This document shows, piece by piece, positions 1-9,783 of a DNA stretch of 64,000 nucleotides. The notes under the pieces were generated by a model that ran no database searches, had not been told where the DNA came from, and worked only from the letters and a program-made list of their open reading frames with translations. The stretch is taken from NCBI GenBank assembly GCA_027459675.1, contig DAIDHO010000003.1:1-64000 (forward strand), in the 5' to 3' direction. Position 1 is the first letter of the stretch; every line of letters begins with the position of its first letter. This stretch comes from Parachlamydiales bacterium (lineage in GTDB: Bacteria > Chlamydiota > Chlamydiia > Chlamydiales > Rhabdochlamydiaceae). Position numbers and translations under genes: made by a program.

Positions 1-650
1 GTCCTCTCGGCGACAATGTCTCGGTGAAGCTTGGATTGGCTCCTGGGCATGCCCTACCAACTGGTACAGCTTCTCATCAAAACAGACAACAGGCCGCTTG
101 GCATCGTACTCTTCTTCATAGAGATCTAAAACGTTTTCCATTCTACAAACATACTCAGGATTTACGCTGGGGATGCACCAACTTTTCGTTTGCCACGGTT
201 TAATTTTATCTTTTTTAAAAGGCGACGTACTGTCTCGTCTGATATAAAATCGACTAAATTAAGCTCTATGCATCTTCCGGCAAGCAATTGCATTGTCCAG
301 CAACTGCGTCCTTCGGGTGGATTGCTACAGGCTAAGGCAATCAAATGCGCTCTCTGTTTCCCTTGCAGTTTTGCAGGTCTTCCTTTTCGCTCTTTGTCGG
401 TTATCGCTTTTTCGAATCCCTCGATACAATACTTACGCGCAGTGTTGTTGACATGTGAGTAAGAACACTTAAGCCTTTCTGCTATTTTCTCTCTCCTTTC
501 GCCTTTATGACTCATCAATAAGATCTGCGCCCGTAGATAATCTCTACTCAATCGCTTTCCTTTCTTAAGAAAGTTTCTTATTTTCTCTTCTTCCTCTTTG
601 CTCAAGTGTACAATGTATTTGGTCATAGCCCCTCCTGTGTTTGAAGAGAA
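1..650 (-). mobile_element. IS630-family insertion sequence, partial (runs off left edge)
   Basis: ORF 162..626(-) encodes an HTH OrfA-type protein (IAERLKCSYSHVNNTARKYCIEGFEKAITDKERKGRPAKL). The -1 frame continues over 1..~175(-) as WCIPSVNPEYVCRMENVLDLYEEEYDAKRPVVCFDEKLYQLVGHAQEPIQ, an IS630 OrfB/DDE N-terminus. The right boundary is approximate. Confidence 0.8.
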
Positions 651-985
651 AACTATATAGACATTAAAATATTTAGTAAAGACTTATGTGGTCAGGCACT
701 ACGCTTAAGCGCACCCAAAAATTCCACTTAAATTTAAGAGGAGCGGCTTAAGAACAGGGGCAGTCCTCCAATCCTTGCAATCCTTGAATTGAGAAGTTTT
801 TTTAAGAATGGGGATGCATTTGTCTTCCCACTGGAAATATTTTTGGGAAGCATATTCCTCTCCCCATTTTTTCTACTCTACGAAGTTTTGTGGGATTAAC
901 CCTATAAGGTTGGAATCTATTTAAAAAATGAGGGTCATCAAAATTTGTTGCTCAGTTTCACCCAGAGCTTTAGAATCATTCGACT

Positions 986-2281
986 ATGGAATACACTATC
1001 CCAAAGGGAGTTTTTGATATCCTACCCTACGAACACAAGGAAGAAGATCAATGGCGCACTTCAGATCGATGGCACTATGTCGAAGAGGTGATGCGGCATA
1101 CGGCAGATGAGTATGGTTTTAAAGAAATCCGAACTCCTCTATTTGAGCGGACTGAACTGTTTGTGCGAGGCGTAGGTGAAAGCTCTGATATTGTCTCTAA
1201 AGAAATGTATACTTTTTTAGACAAAGCTGAGCGTTCGATGACTCTTCGACCTGAAGGGACTGCTTCTGTCATGCGTGCCTTTGTTGAAAAACACCTACAT
1301 CATGCACCGGGGCTTTCGAAGTTTTATTATATGGGACCGATGTTCCGGTATGAACGGCCCCAGGCAGGGAGATACCGACAGCATCATCAATTTGGAGCCG
1401 AAGCTATTGGGATTGGAAAACCTGAGCAAGATGTGGAGGTGATCGATCTTCTATGTGAACTTTACCGTAGACTAGGGCTGAAAAAATTAGTGGTCCACCT
1501 GAATTCTGTCGGTGATGAAGCATCGAGAGCTTCATATCGGGAAGTACTTTCTCAGTTTCTAAAGCCCCACTTCGATAAGCTTTCCGAGGATAGTAAAATC
1601 CGCTTTAATAAAAATATCTTACGCATTCTTGATTCCAAAGACCCGAGCGATAAAAAAATTTTAGAGGCGGCTCCTTCTCTTATGGAACATCTGTCTGAAG
1701 AAGCACGCGCCCATTTTGAAAAAGTACAACAGCTTTTAAAAAAAATGGGGATTGCTTTTGTCATTGACCCAAAACTCGTGCGAGGTCTGGACTATTACAA
1801 TAAAACCGTTTTCGAAGTGATCTCAGAAGGGTTAGGGGCCCAGAATACGGTGGGAGGCGGAGGCAGGTACGATGGTTTAATTTCAATGTTGGGGGGTCCC
1901 TCTCTTCCTTCTGTAGGTTTTGCAATGGGTATTGAGCGTCTCCTTCAGACGATGGAGCATGAAAAAATTACTTTCCCCGCCTCCTCTCATCCCGATCTTT
2001 TTTTTATAGCGATAGGTGATACAGCTCTCGAGATTTGTTTTCAGAACGCTCTCAAGCTGCGACATCTGGGATGGAAGGTCGAAATCGACCTTTCAGGAAA
2101 AAAGATCCAACACGGACTGCAACTTGCCAACGCTCTCCATGCAACGTATTGCGTTATTGTAGGCGAGGAAGAGCTAGCCAAAAAACAGATAGAAATCAAA
2201 CATATGCACACCCATACTTCCCAACAAATTGCATGGGATGATCTTGAAATTTTCTTACAAAAACACGTGAAAAATTTATGA
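986..2281 (+). CDS. hisS: histidyl-tRNA synthetase
   Basis: 431 aa; class II motifs such as PKGVFDILP, TLRPEGTASVMRAF, FRYERPQAGRYRQHHQFGAEAIG, GGGGRYDGL. Confidence 0.97.
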   Translation: MEYTIPKGVFDILPYEHKEEDQWRTSDRWHYVEEVMRHTADEYGFKEIRTPLFERTELFVRGVGESSDIVSKEMYTFLDKAERSMTLRPEGTASVMRAFVEKHLHHAPGLSKFYYMGPMFRYERPQAGRYRQHHQFGAEAIGIGKPEQDVEVIDLLCELYRRLGLKKLVVHLNSVGDEASRASYREVLSQFLKPHFDKLSEDSKIRFNKNILRILDSKDPSDKKILEAAPSLMEHLSEEARAHFEKVQQLLKKMGIAFVIDPKLVRGLDYYNKTVFEVISEGLGAQNTVGGGGRYDGLISMLGGPSLPSVGFAMGIERLLQTMEHEKITFPASSHPDLFFIAIGDTALEICFQNALKLRHLGWKVEIDLSGKKIQHGLQLANALHATYCVIVGEEELAKKQIEIKHMHTHTSQQIAWDDLEIFLQKHVKNL

Positions 2282-4068
2282 GATTTGACTATCGAAGAAC
2301 TCATACATGCGGCCAATTGACCCTTTCTTCATCAGGACAGCGCGTCACACTCTCAGGATGGGTCCATAAAAGGCGCGATTTAGGCGGTCTCATTTTTATC
2401 GACCTTCGTGACCGCTTTGGTCTTACCCAACTTGTTTTTGATCCTAACTTAAATAAAACGCTCCACGACAAAGCTTACAAAATTCGTTCTGAATGGGTGA
2501 TTTCCGTACGAGGAACAGTAAAGCCAAGGATAGAAGGAATGGCCAATGTACGAATGGCGACTGGAGAAATCGAAATTTTAGTAGAAGAGCTGGAAATTTT
2601 ATCTTCGGCCAAAACCCCCCCTTTTTCTATCTGTGAAGAGATGATCGATGTGAAGGAAGATCTCCGACTTAAGTTCCGCTATTTGGATATTCGTCGAGGA
2701 ACCATCGCTAAAAATCTGCTCGTGCGTAATGAAGCGATGCATACGATACGCAGCTACCTGTATGAATACGCTTTTGTCGAAATTTCGACCCCTATTCTTG
2801 CCAAATCCACACCTGAAGGTGCTCGCGATTATCTGGTTCCTTCAAGAATTTATCCCGGTAATTTTTACGCTTTGCCTCAATCTCCTCAAATTTTTAAACA
2901 GCTTCTGATGGTAGCGGGCATGGATCGATACTATCAGATTGCCACCTGTTTTAGGGATGAAGATCTTCGCGCAGATCGGCAACCAGAATTTACACAGGTG
3001 GATATTGAAATGAGCTTTGGTATTCCTGAAGATTTAATGTCCCTTATAGAGGGGCTGATGGAACGTCTTTTTAAAAAATATCGAGGCATTGAGATCCTCA
3101 CCCCTTTCCCTCGCATGTCGCATGCTGAAGCCATCGAATTCTATGGCACCGACCGTCCTGATCTACGCTTTGGAATGCCGCTGATTCGCCTGGATGAAAT
3201 TGTCAAGAATTCCACTTTTACGGTGTTTTTAGATCAGCTTGCTAGCGGTGGATGTGTCAAAGCAATTAAAGTGGCTGGTGGAAGCACTATCTCTCGCAAA
3301 GAGATCGAAAAATATACAGAATTTGTGGCTCAGTTTGGTCTGAAAGGGCTTGCCTGGATCAAACATTCGGAAGAAGGCATGTCTTCGAGCATTGGGAAGT
3401 TTTTCTCTGAAGAATCACTGCACGCCCTCTTTTCTAGAACAGAACTTGAAAAAGGAGATTTATTATTCATTGCGGCGGGCCCTGATGCACGAGTTAATCA
3501 AGGCCTTGACCATTTAAGACGAACCGTGGCCAAAGAGCGCAATTTAATCGACACCGAGAGCCTTAAGTTTTTGTGGGTGGTCGATTTTCCACTTATGAAA
3601 TGGGACCCTGAACAGGCACAGATAGAAAGTGAGCATCATCCCTTCACAGCTCCTCATCCCGATGATCTTGCTCTTCTTGACCACGATCCCCTCAAAGTCC
3701 GTGCCCTTGCCTATGATCTTGTCCTTAATGGATATGAGGTAGGAGGAGGCTCACAAAGGATCCATCAAGGAGATCTGCAAGAGAAAATTTTTAAAATTCT
3801 GCAGCTGACGCCGGAAGAGATTCAAGAAAAATTTGGCTTCTTCGTCGAAGCCCTGAAGTATGGGACTCCACCTCATTTAGGAGTTGCGCTAGGACTAGAC
3901 CGACTTGTGATGATGCTTTGTCAAACGGATCATATCCGCGATGTGATTGCTTTTCCTAAAACGCAAAATGCCAGCGACTTAATGATGCAGGCCCCCTCGC
4001 CTGTTTCAAAAAAACAGCTCGATGAGCTGGAGATTAAAGCCCAGCCTGTTGAAATGGCTTGGAATTAA
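2278..4068 (+). CDS. aspS: aspartyl-tRNA synthetase (bacterial type)
   Basis: 596 aa; GWVHKRRDLGGLIFIDLRDR, FRDEDLRADRQPEFTQVDIEMSF, GLDRLVMMLCQ; ATGA overlap with hisS. Confidence 0.97.
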   Translation: MRFDYRRTHTCGQLTLSSSGQRVTLSGWVHKRRDLGGLIFIDLRDRFGLTQLVFDPNLNKTLHDKAYKIRSEWVISVRGTVKPRIEGMANVRMATGEIEILVEELEILSSAKTPPFSICEEMIDVKEDLRLKFRYLDIRRGTIAKNLLVRNEAMHTIRSYLYEYAFVEISTPILAKSTPEGARDYLVPSRIYPGNFYALPQSPQIFKQLLMVAGMDRYYQIATCFRDEDLRADRQPEFTQVDIEMSFGIPEDLMSLIEGLMERLFKKYRGIEILTPFPRMSHAEAIEFYGTDRPDLRFGMPLIRLDEIVKNSTFTVFLDQLASGGCVKAIKVAGGSTISRKEIEKYTEFVAQFGLKGLAWIKHSEEGMSSSIGKFFSEESLHALFSRTELEKGDLLFIAAGPDARVNQGLDHLRRTVAKERNLIDTESLKFLWVVDFPLMKWDPEQAQIESEHHPFTAPHPDDLALLDHDPLKVRALAYDLVLNGYEVGGGSQRIHQGDLQEKIFKILQLTPEEIQEKFGFFVEALKYGTPPHLGVALGLDRLVMMLCQTDHIRDVIAFPKTQNASDLMMQAPSPVSKKQLDELEIKAQPVEMAWN

Positions 4069-4104
4069 CCCTTCGAGATAGTAATTTAAAGAGATGAGGT
4101 CGTT

Positions 4105-4899
4105 ATGAATAAGTTTCTTTTATCCTTTCTGTACGTGAGTTTCTTTTTCTGCCTACATGCATTATCTGCAGAAGAAGCTACTGCTGCCTCTGCTGCAGAA
4201 GAAACAGCTCCCGATAGCAAACCGAATGTTGCTAAAATCTCCGAAGCTTTTGGACATCTTCTGGGGAGAAATCTCGATGCTATGGGCATGAAATTTGATA
4301 TTGCGAAAGTGATCAAAGGACTTCAAGATGCTGCGGAAGGAAAAGAATCTCCTATGACAGAAATGGAGTTCTTTCAAGCAAAAGCAGCAATAGAAGAATC
4401 GATATTTAAAGAAATCTCCTCTACCAATTTAAAAGAGGCGGAAGCTTTTCTTGAAAAGAATAAAACAGAAAGCGGAATCCACATTTTAGAAGAAGGAAAG
4501 CTCCAATATAAGATCTCACATGAAGGGAAGGGAGCTGCCATCGAGGAAAATTCAATTCCCCTTGTTCGTTATACAGGTAAATTTCTAAATGGCCCTGCTT
4601 TTGGCTCACCGAAAGAAGAAGAAATCATTCACCTTGAAGACGCTGTTGCAGGACTTCGAAAAGGTCTTATTGGGATGAAAGAAGGAGAAAAAAGAACAAT
4701 CTTTATCCATCCGAATCTTGCCTATGGGTCTCATGGTGGCAATCTACCACCCAACTCACTTGTTACCTTCGAAATTGAGGTGGTTCAAGCCAACGCCCCT
4801 TATGCAGAATCTTTGGATTCTCTTTCCCCCACAACACCTAAGACGAAAGGAAATCCTGAAATTGCAGCCCCTTTTGAAGAACCCAAAATCATCCGCTAA
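4105..4899 (+). CDS. mip: FKBP-type peptidyl-prolyl cis-trans isomerase, Mip-like, secreted
   Basis: Signal peptide; N-terminal FKBP domain (AFGHLLGRNL) and C-terminal FKBP domain (GLIGMKEGEKRTIFIHPNLAYG...PPNSLVTFEIEVV); gene order as in Chlamydia. Confidence 0.9.
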   Translation: MNKFLLSFLYVSFFFCLHALSAEEATAASAAEETAPDSKPNVAKISEAFGHLLGRNLDAMGMKFDIAKVIKGLQDAAEGKESPMTEMEFFQAKAAIEESIFKEISSTNLKEAEAFLEKNKTESGIHILEEGKLQYKISHEGKGAAIEENSIPLVRYTGKFLNGPAFGSPKEEEIIHLEDAVAGLRKGLIGMKEGEKRTIFIHPNLAYGSHGGNLPPNSLVTFEIEVVQANAPYAESLDSLSPTTPKTKGNPEIAAPFEEPKIIR

Positions 4900-4932
4900 T
4901 GGATTGTAGGTTATATATAGTACCCATCATCC

Positions 4933-5448
4933 ATGAAATTAAAAGCGGCCTACACTTCTCCAAAAAGCGATGAAATATTAGTGAGAAATACTTCTCACTA
5001 TCCGACTGTGGTCCTGTATCAACCCCAAATTCCTCAAAATACGGGAAATATTGTTCGGAGCTGTGCCTGTACAGGTGCTTCTCTCATCCTGGTTCCTCCT
5101 CTAGGCTTTAGTATCACCGACCGTTGGCTCAAGCGAGCAGGCCTCGATTATTGGGAAGGAGTGTCGGTAAGGCAAGAAGACCATTTTGAAGAATATCTTG
5201 AAAATCTTAAAACTCCGATTTACTTTTTTTCTTCAAAAGCGACAAAATCGTATGCAGCTATTGACTTCAGTCCTGATGATCATTTAATTTTTGGGTCAGA
5301 GACAAGCGGTCTTCCAAAGGTCCTTCATGAAAGATGGGAAAGTTGTTTTTATAAGATTCCCATGAAAGAAGGGGCACGTTGCTTAAACCTTTCGAACTCT
5401 GTCGCAGTTATACTCTATGAGTCCTGGCGTCAACAGCAGTATGTATAA
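4933..5448 (+). CDS. trmL: tRNA (cytidine(34)-2'-O)-methyltransferase, SPOUT family
   Basis: QPQIPQNTGNIVRSCACTGASLILVPPLGF, LIFGSETSGLP, NLSNSVAVILYE: TrmL/SpoU motifs. Confidence 0.88.
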   Translation: MKLKAAYTSPKSDEILVRNTSHYPTVVLYQPQIPQNTGNIVRSCACTGASLILVPPLGFSITDRWLKRAGLDYWEGVSVRQEDHFEEYLENLKTPIYFFSSKATKSYAAIDFSPDDHLIFGSETSGLPKVLHERWESCFYKIPMKEGARCLNLSNSVAVILYESWRQQQYV

Positions 5449-5453
5449 TAAAA

Positions 5454-7625
5454 ATGGTTATATTCTTTAAACGTTCTCTATCCTTCCAGATGCTTGTTGC
5501 TTCAATGCTTGGAATTTTTCTAGGAATTTTTCTAGGAGACCTCTGTTCTGTCTTTGCCCCCTGGGAAAATGCCTATATCATGATTTTAAAAATCACTACG
5601 ATTCCGTATTTAATCTGTGCTGTAATGCATGGAATTGGAAGACTAGCCCTTTCTACTGCTAAAAATATCTTGTTTAGAGGATTGATCTTTATCAGTTGCA
5701 TGTGGGCCATCAATATTATAACCATCTATGTCACAGTTTATCTTTTTCCTCAATCAAGTGGAATGACCTACGCTGCCTACAGCAACGTCAAGCCCAGCAC
5801 CATCAATTTTGCAGAACTTTTAATCCCAGATAATATTTTCTCTGCTCTTTCTAACAATTTAGTTCCTGCCGTTGTGGTTTTTGGACTTTTGATTGGAATT
5901 TCTCTGATGTATGTCAAAGACAAACACCCTTTTATGGGCGTGCTCGATACCATTGTCGAATCTTTGACAAAAATCACCGGTTGGATCAGCCGCATCACCC
6001 CTATTGGAACTTTTTTAATCTTGGCAGACAGAGTTGGAACGATCCAACTTGCGACTGTCAAGCAAATTAGCACCTATTTAGTACTCTATATTTTGATTAT
6101 TTTACTTCTGGTCCTATGGGTTGTCCCCCGTATTGTGGGGATGCTGACAGCCATCCCTGCTAAGCATTGGATTAAAAGTTTAAGTCCTTTGATGTTAGTG
6201 GCTTTTACAACTAATTTAGTCATCGTTACACTTCCCTTCTTAATCGAGGTTATTAAGAGAGAAGTTGATCATTTTTATCGAAAAGAAGAAATCCATAAAA
6301 ATGATCAGATGGGAGATCAAATCCAAGGGATTGTTTCTGTAATTTTCAATTTGCCGTTAGGCTCTTTGTTTATTGCTATCTTTGTTTTCTTCATTGCTAT
6401 CTTTTACAACGTTCCTTTAAGTGGAGATTCTCAAATTCAACTTTTTCTTACGACCTTCTTAACGAGCTTAGGAGCTATTGGCCTTGGCTCTTGGATCAAT
6501 TCACTGAATTTTTTACTCGACACTTTAGGGCTTCCTCTCAGAGCCATTGATACCTATCTTGCAACACTTCCCTTTACAGCAGGTTTTCAGTCCATGATTT
6601 CAGTCATGGAGATTGCCAGTCTCTCGCTTGTGATTGCTCTGAGCTGCCACGAATTTTTAAAATGGGATTGGAAAAAGATTTCGCGGCAAACAGTGACTAC
6701 CCTGATTCCTGTATTTGGTTTTATCATGGTTTTCAAACATTGGATTCATTTGCCCCCGATTGCGAATCCCTCCAAAGGCATTTCCGAAGTTTCTGTGGCA
6801 AAACCCATCCCTGTCAAAGTCTATTCTAGAAAAGAACCGCTTCCTCCTCCTCGGACAGGAGAGCCTTTTGAGCGCATTCTCTCCTCCAAAGTCCTCCGTG
6901 TAGGATATAATCCAGAAGCTGTTCCCTTCTGCTTCCCCAACTTCCAAGGAGAATTAGTAGGCTACGATATGGTCTTTGCCTATACATTGGCAAAAGATTT
7001 AAAATGCAGCCTAGAGCTGGTTCCCATTCGACTTGCAAACCTTGCACAAGAGCTGAATGAGGGCCTTTATGATATCGCCATGTCGTCGGTGACAATCAAT
7101 GAAGAACGCCTTCAAAAAATTGCTTTTACAAAACCTTATCTAAAATCCCGCATTGCCTTTGTGATGAAAAAGAAATATAAAAAAACGTACACCTCTCTCC
7201 AAAGTATTATCGATGATCCCTATGCTCGGATTGTGGTTCGGCATGGAACCGCCTATGAAAACCTCGCTCGATCCCTTGTTCCTGATTTCAAAATTCTCAC
7301 GATTAAATCATACGCAGATTATACCACCCATTATCCCGACGATGTGCTGCTGCGAGGAGAGTTTCAACAGATCTCCTGGAGTCTCACCCATCCTGAATAC
7401 ATGGTCGTCTTTCCAGAGCCAGAAATCTCCACCGATATTTTTGGATACGCGGTTTCTCAAGGCTCCGATAAATTCCTCACCTATCTCAACCTGTGGCTTG
7501 ATCTAAAGAAAAATGAGGGCCTCTCCGAACAGCAATATAATATTTGGATTCTAGGGCAAACTGATATTTCTACGCTGCCCACCCGACGCTGGTCCATTGT
7601 TCACAACGTCTTCGGATTAAATTAA
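5454..7625 (+). CDS. fusion: dicarboxylate/amino acid:cation symporter (DAACS) N-terminus + family 3 solute-binding domain C-terminus
   Basis: 723 aa. N-terminal ~430 aa hydrophobic with DAACS features (GILLG-like start, ITGWISRITPIGTFLI, IDTYLATLPFTAGFQSMISVMEIASLSLVIAL). C-terminal ~250 aa SBP_bac_3-like (LRVGYNPEAVPFCFPNFQGELVGYDMVFAYTLAKDLKCSLELVPI...LNEGLYDIAMSSVTINEERLQKIAFTKPY). Confidence 0.85.
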   Translation: MVIFFKRSLSFQMLVASMLGIFLGIFLGDLCSVFAPWENAYIMILKITTIPYLICAVMHGIGRLALSTAKNILFRGLIFISCMWAINIITIYVTVYLFPQSSGMTYAAYSNVKPSTINFAELLIPDNIFSALSNNLVPAVVVFGLLIGISLMYVKDKHPFMGVLDTIVESLTKITGWISRITPIGTFLILADRVGTIQLATVKQISTYLVLYILIILLLVLWVVPRIVGMLTAIPAKHWIKSLSPLMLVAFTTNLVIVTLPFLIEVIKREVDHFYRKEEIHKNDQMGDQIQGIVSVIFNLPLGSLFIAIFVFFIAIFYNVPLSGDSQIQLFLTTFLTSLGAIGLGSWINSLNFLLDTLGLPLRAIDTYLATLPFTAGFQSMISVMEIASLSLVIALSCHEFLKWDWKKISRQTVTTLIPVFGFIMVFKHWIHLPPIANPSKGISEVSVAKPIPVKVYSRKEPLPPPRTGEPFERILSSKVLRVGYNPEAVPFCFPNFQGELVGYDMVFAYTLAKDLKCSLELVPIRLANLAQELNEGLYDIAMSSVTINEERLQKIAFTKPYLKSRIAFVMKKKYKKTYTSLQSIIDDPYARIVVRHGTAYENLARSLVPDFKILTIKSYADYTTHYPDDVLLRGEFQQISWSLTHPEYMVVFPEPEISTDIFGYAVSQGSDKFLTYLNLWLDLKKNEGLSEQQYNIWILGQTDISTLPTRRWSIVHNVFGLN

Positions 7626-7802
7626 TTTTTTGAAATTTATCTCATCGACCCACAAATGCCAAGGCATAAGGAAGGGGGTGGATCCAGCCTCTATCCTTCC
7701 TATGAATTTTTTTATCAATCGATGAGGCACTTTACAAAACTTCTTGTGGAGAAAATGGAGCCCATATACTCTATGTACTTCAACTATTTGATAGGGTTAC
7801 AG

Positions 7803-8573
7803 ATGAAAGAAGCTCTAAAGGCGATTTTAGATATTCAAGAACTTGATATGAAAATGCTTCGTCTAATGCGGGTCAAAAAAGAGCGCCTGAAAGAAATTGA
7901 GCAAATTGAAGCGCTTCGCAAAGAGCTTCACGAACAGCTCTCTATGAAAGAAAGTGAGATTACAGACCTCAACAAGCACGTCATTGCTTACGAGCAAAAG
8001 CTCCAAGAGATCGGTGATAAAGTTAAAAAGCTGGAATCTCAACAAAGCTCGATTAAAAAAGTGGAAGAATTTAATGCCCTTACTCATGAAATGACGGCTT
8101 TAGAACGAGAGAGAATCGCGACAGAGCAGAAAGTATCCGACCTTGTTGATAAACGCGTTGCAGAAGAAGAGCTTCTTACGAAAATTAAAGAAAGCCTTCA
8201 AGCTTCCGAAATCAGTAGCCTTTCTCTTGAAAAAGAGATTAAAGACAGCATACAGCTTATCAACACCGAGGGGTCTTCGCTCAAGGCAGAACGTGAAGAG
8301 CTTGCAAAAAGTGCAGATGTTGAAACCCTTCGCATTTATGAAAGATTGTTCCGCAATAAAAAAGACCGCGTTATTGTCCCCATTGAAAATCGAACTTGTA
8401 GTGGGTGCCACATTGCGCTGACTGCACAACATGAAAACGTCGTGCGTAAAGGTGACAATCTTGTCTTCTGCGAACACTGCTCGCGTATTCATTACTGGCA
8501 ACCCGAAGAAGCGGCCGTAGAAGGGGCAGCTTCCGCTACAAAACGCAGACGCAGACGTGTTGCAGCGTCCTAA
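7803..8573 (+). CDS. C4-type zinc ribbon domain protein with N-terminal coiled coil (COG1579-like)
   Basis: Coiled coil followed by VPIENRTCSGCHIALTAQHENVVRKGDNLVFCEHCSRIHYW. Start chosen at internal ATG 7803 (MKEALKAILDIQELD); ORF track gives 7656. Confidence 0.85.
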   Translation: MKEALKAILDIQELDMKMLRLMRVKKERLKEIEQIEALRKELHEQLSMKESEITDLNKHVIAYEQKLQEIGDKVKKLESQQSSIKKVEEFNALTHEMTALERERIATEQKVSDLVDKRVAEEELLTKIKESLQASEISSLSLEKEIKDSIQLINTEGSSLKAEREELAKSADVETLRIYERLFRNKKDRVIVPIENRTCSGCHIALTAQHENVVRKGDNLVFCEHCSRIHYWQPEEAAVEGAASATKRRRRRVAAS

Positions 8574-8586
8574 TGTTGATCTTTTA

Positions 8587-8940
8587 ACGGGAAAGTAGGC
8601 AATCGCTAGCTATTAACATAGCTAGAGGAAAGTCTGGACTTCACAGGAGAAGATACCAGTGAAAGACTGGGGGCCGTAAGGCTACGGAAAGTGTCACAGA
8701 AAACACTCCGCAACCTCTTGTTACAAGAGCGTTGATAGGCTGAAAATAGAGATTTTGAGAATCTCTCACACGTATTGAAAGATACGGTGCGATAAACCCT
8801 ATCTGAAGCAAGAAAGACTCTCCACTAAAGGGTGTGCTCCGCACCGGAGAGTCTATAAAATCGCTTGAGGGCTTTGGCGACAAAGCTCCTAGAAGAATGA
8901 TTGCTCACGACAGAATCCGGCTTAACGCTTTCCCGTTTTT
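8587..8940 (+). ncRNA. rnpB: RNase P RNA (M1 RNA)
   Basis: Conserved 5' core gaggaaagtctggacttcacaggag, 3' core acagaatccggctta; terminal P1 helix ACGGGAAAG (8587-8595) with CTTTCCCGT (8928-8936), followed by a T run; downstream of the zinc-ribbon gene. Confidence 0.93.
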
Positions 8941-8954
8941 TCCTAAGTACACTA

Positions 8955-9783
8955 GGGGGTGTCTTCAAAACATTATCCATACTAGAACACATGCAATCAT
9001 GACCATCCCTTTGAACATATCAACTGTTTCCTCATAACGTGTCGCAATACGTCTCCAGTTTTTTATCTTTTGAAAAAAGCACTCTACTAAATGTCTCTCT
9101 TTATACTTATCCTTGTCATATTCAAACCTTTCGATCCTGCGCCCCTGATTCGGAATAACGGCTGTTTTCCCTTTAGCTGTAATCAACTTCCGGAGCTGGT
9201 TCGTATCATATGCACTATCAGCGATGACATTTTCTGATACCTTCCCTTCAAGGAGTTCTTCGGCTACTACACTTTCATGCATTTGCCCTTGGGTCATCAC
9301 TAGATCAATTGGATACCCCAGCGCATCTACAACAACGTGAATTTTTGTTCCCCACCCTCCTCGTGTCTTTCCTATTGCATGCATCACTTTTCCTCCTACC
9401 GCACCCATTGCATGCTGATGCACTTTGGAAATCGTCGCATCAAGGATATGTGACTCGTTGTCTGCATCTTTTTTTTACGATTCCCCACATTTTTTCCCAT
9501 AAGCCAGCTTTCGACCATCGGTAAAACCGAGTATAGACTGTCTTCCAAGATCCAAACTCTTCTGGCATGTCTCTCCAGGGAGCTCCTGTTCTCATTACCC
9601 ATAGAATACCTTCTATAACCCGATGGTCATCTTCCCTTGGACGCCCCTGCTTACCTTTCTGAGAAGGTAGCACTCCTTGTATCTTCTCCCAATCTTCCTT
9701 CCGTAACATCCAGCGTATCATACTTGTCCTCCTTACTCGATCAAAAAAAGAATTTACAAGAAAAATGTTTTGAAGACACCCCC
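8955..9783 (-). mobile_element. IS5-family insertion sequence (IS427-like), orfA/orfB frameshifted
   Basis: Terminal inverted repeats GGGGGTGTCTTCAAAACATT at both ends, inserted in CTAG with TA duplicated; orfA 9440..9721(-) and orfB 8965..9423(-) encode MRTGAPWRDMPEEFGSWKTVYTRFYRW and HQHAMGAVGG...GGWGTKIHVVVDALG. Confidence 0.92.

Noticed and set aside
190-462. ORF 190..462(+)
   Set aside because: Antisense to the IS630 OrfA reading frame.
6657-7095. Antisense ORFs 6657..6947(-) and 6826..7095(-)
   Set aside because: Opposite strand of the well-supported symporter-SBP gene.
8641-9037. ORFs 8641..8883(-) and 8834..9037(+)
   Set aside because: They lie within or across the RNase P RNA and the IS5 end; no protein-like composition.
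9309-9602. ORFs 9309..9524(+) and 9396..9602(-)
   Set aside because: Out-of-frame readings of the IS5 transposase; the conserved protein sequence is in the other two minus frames.
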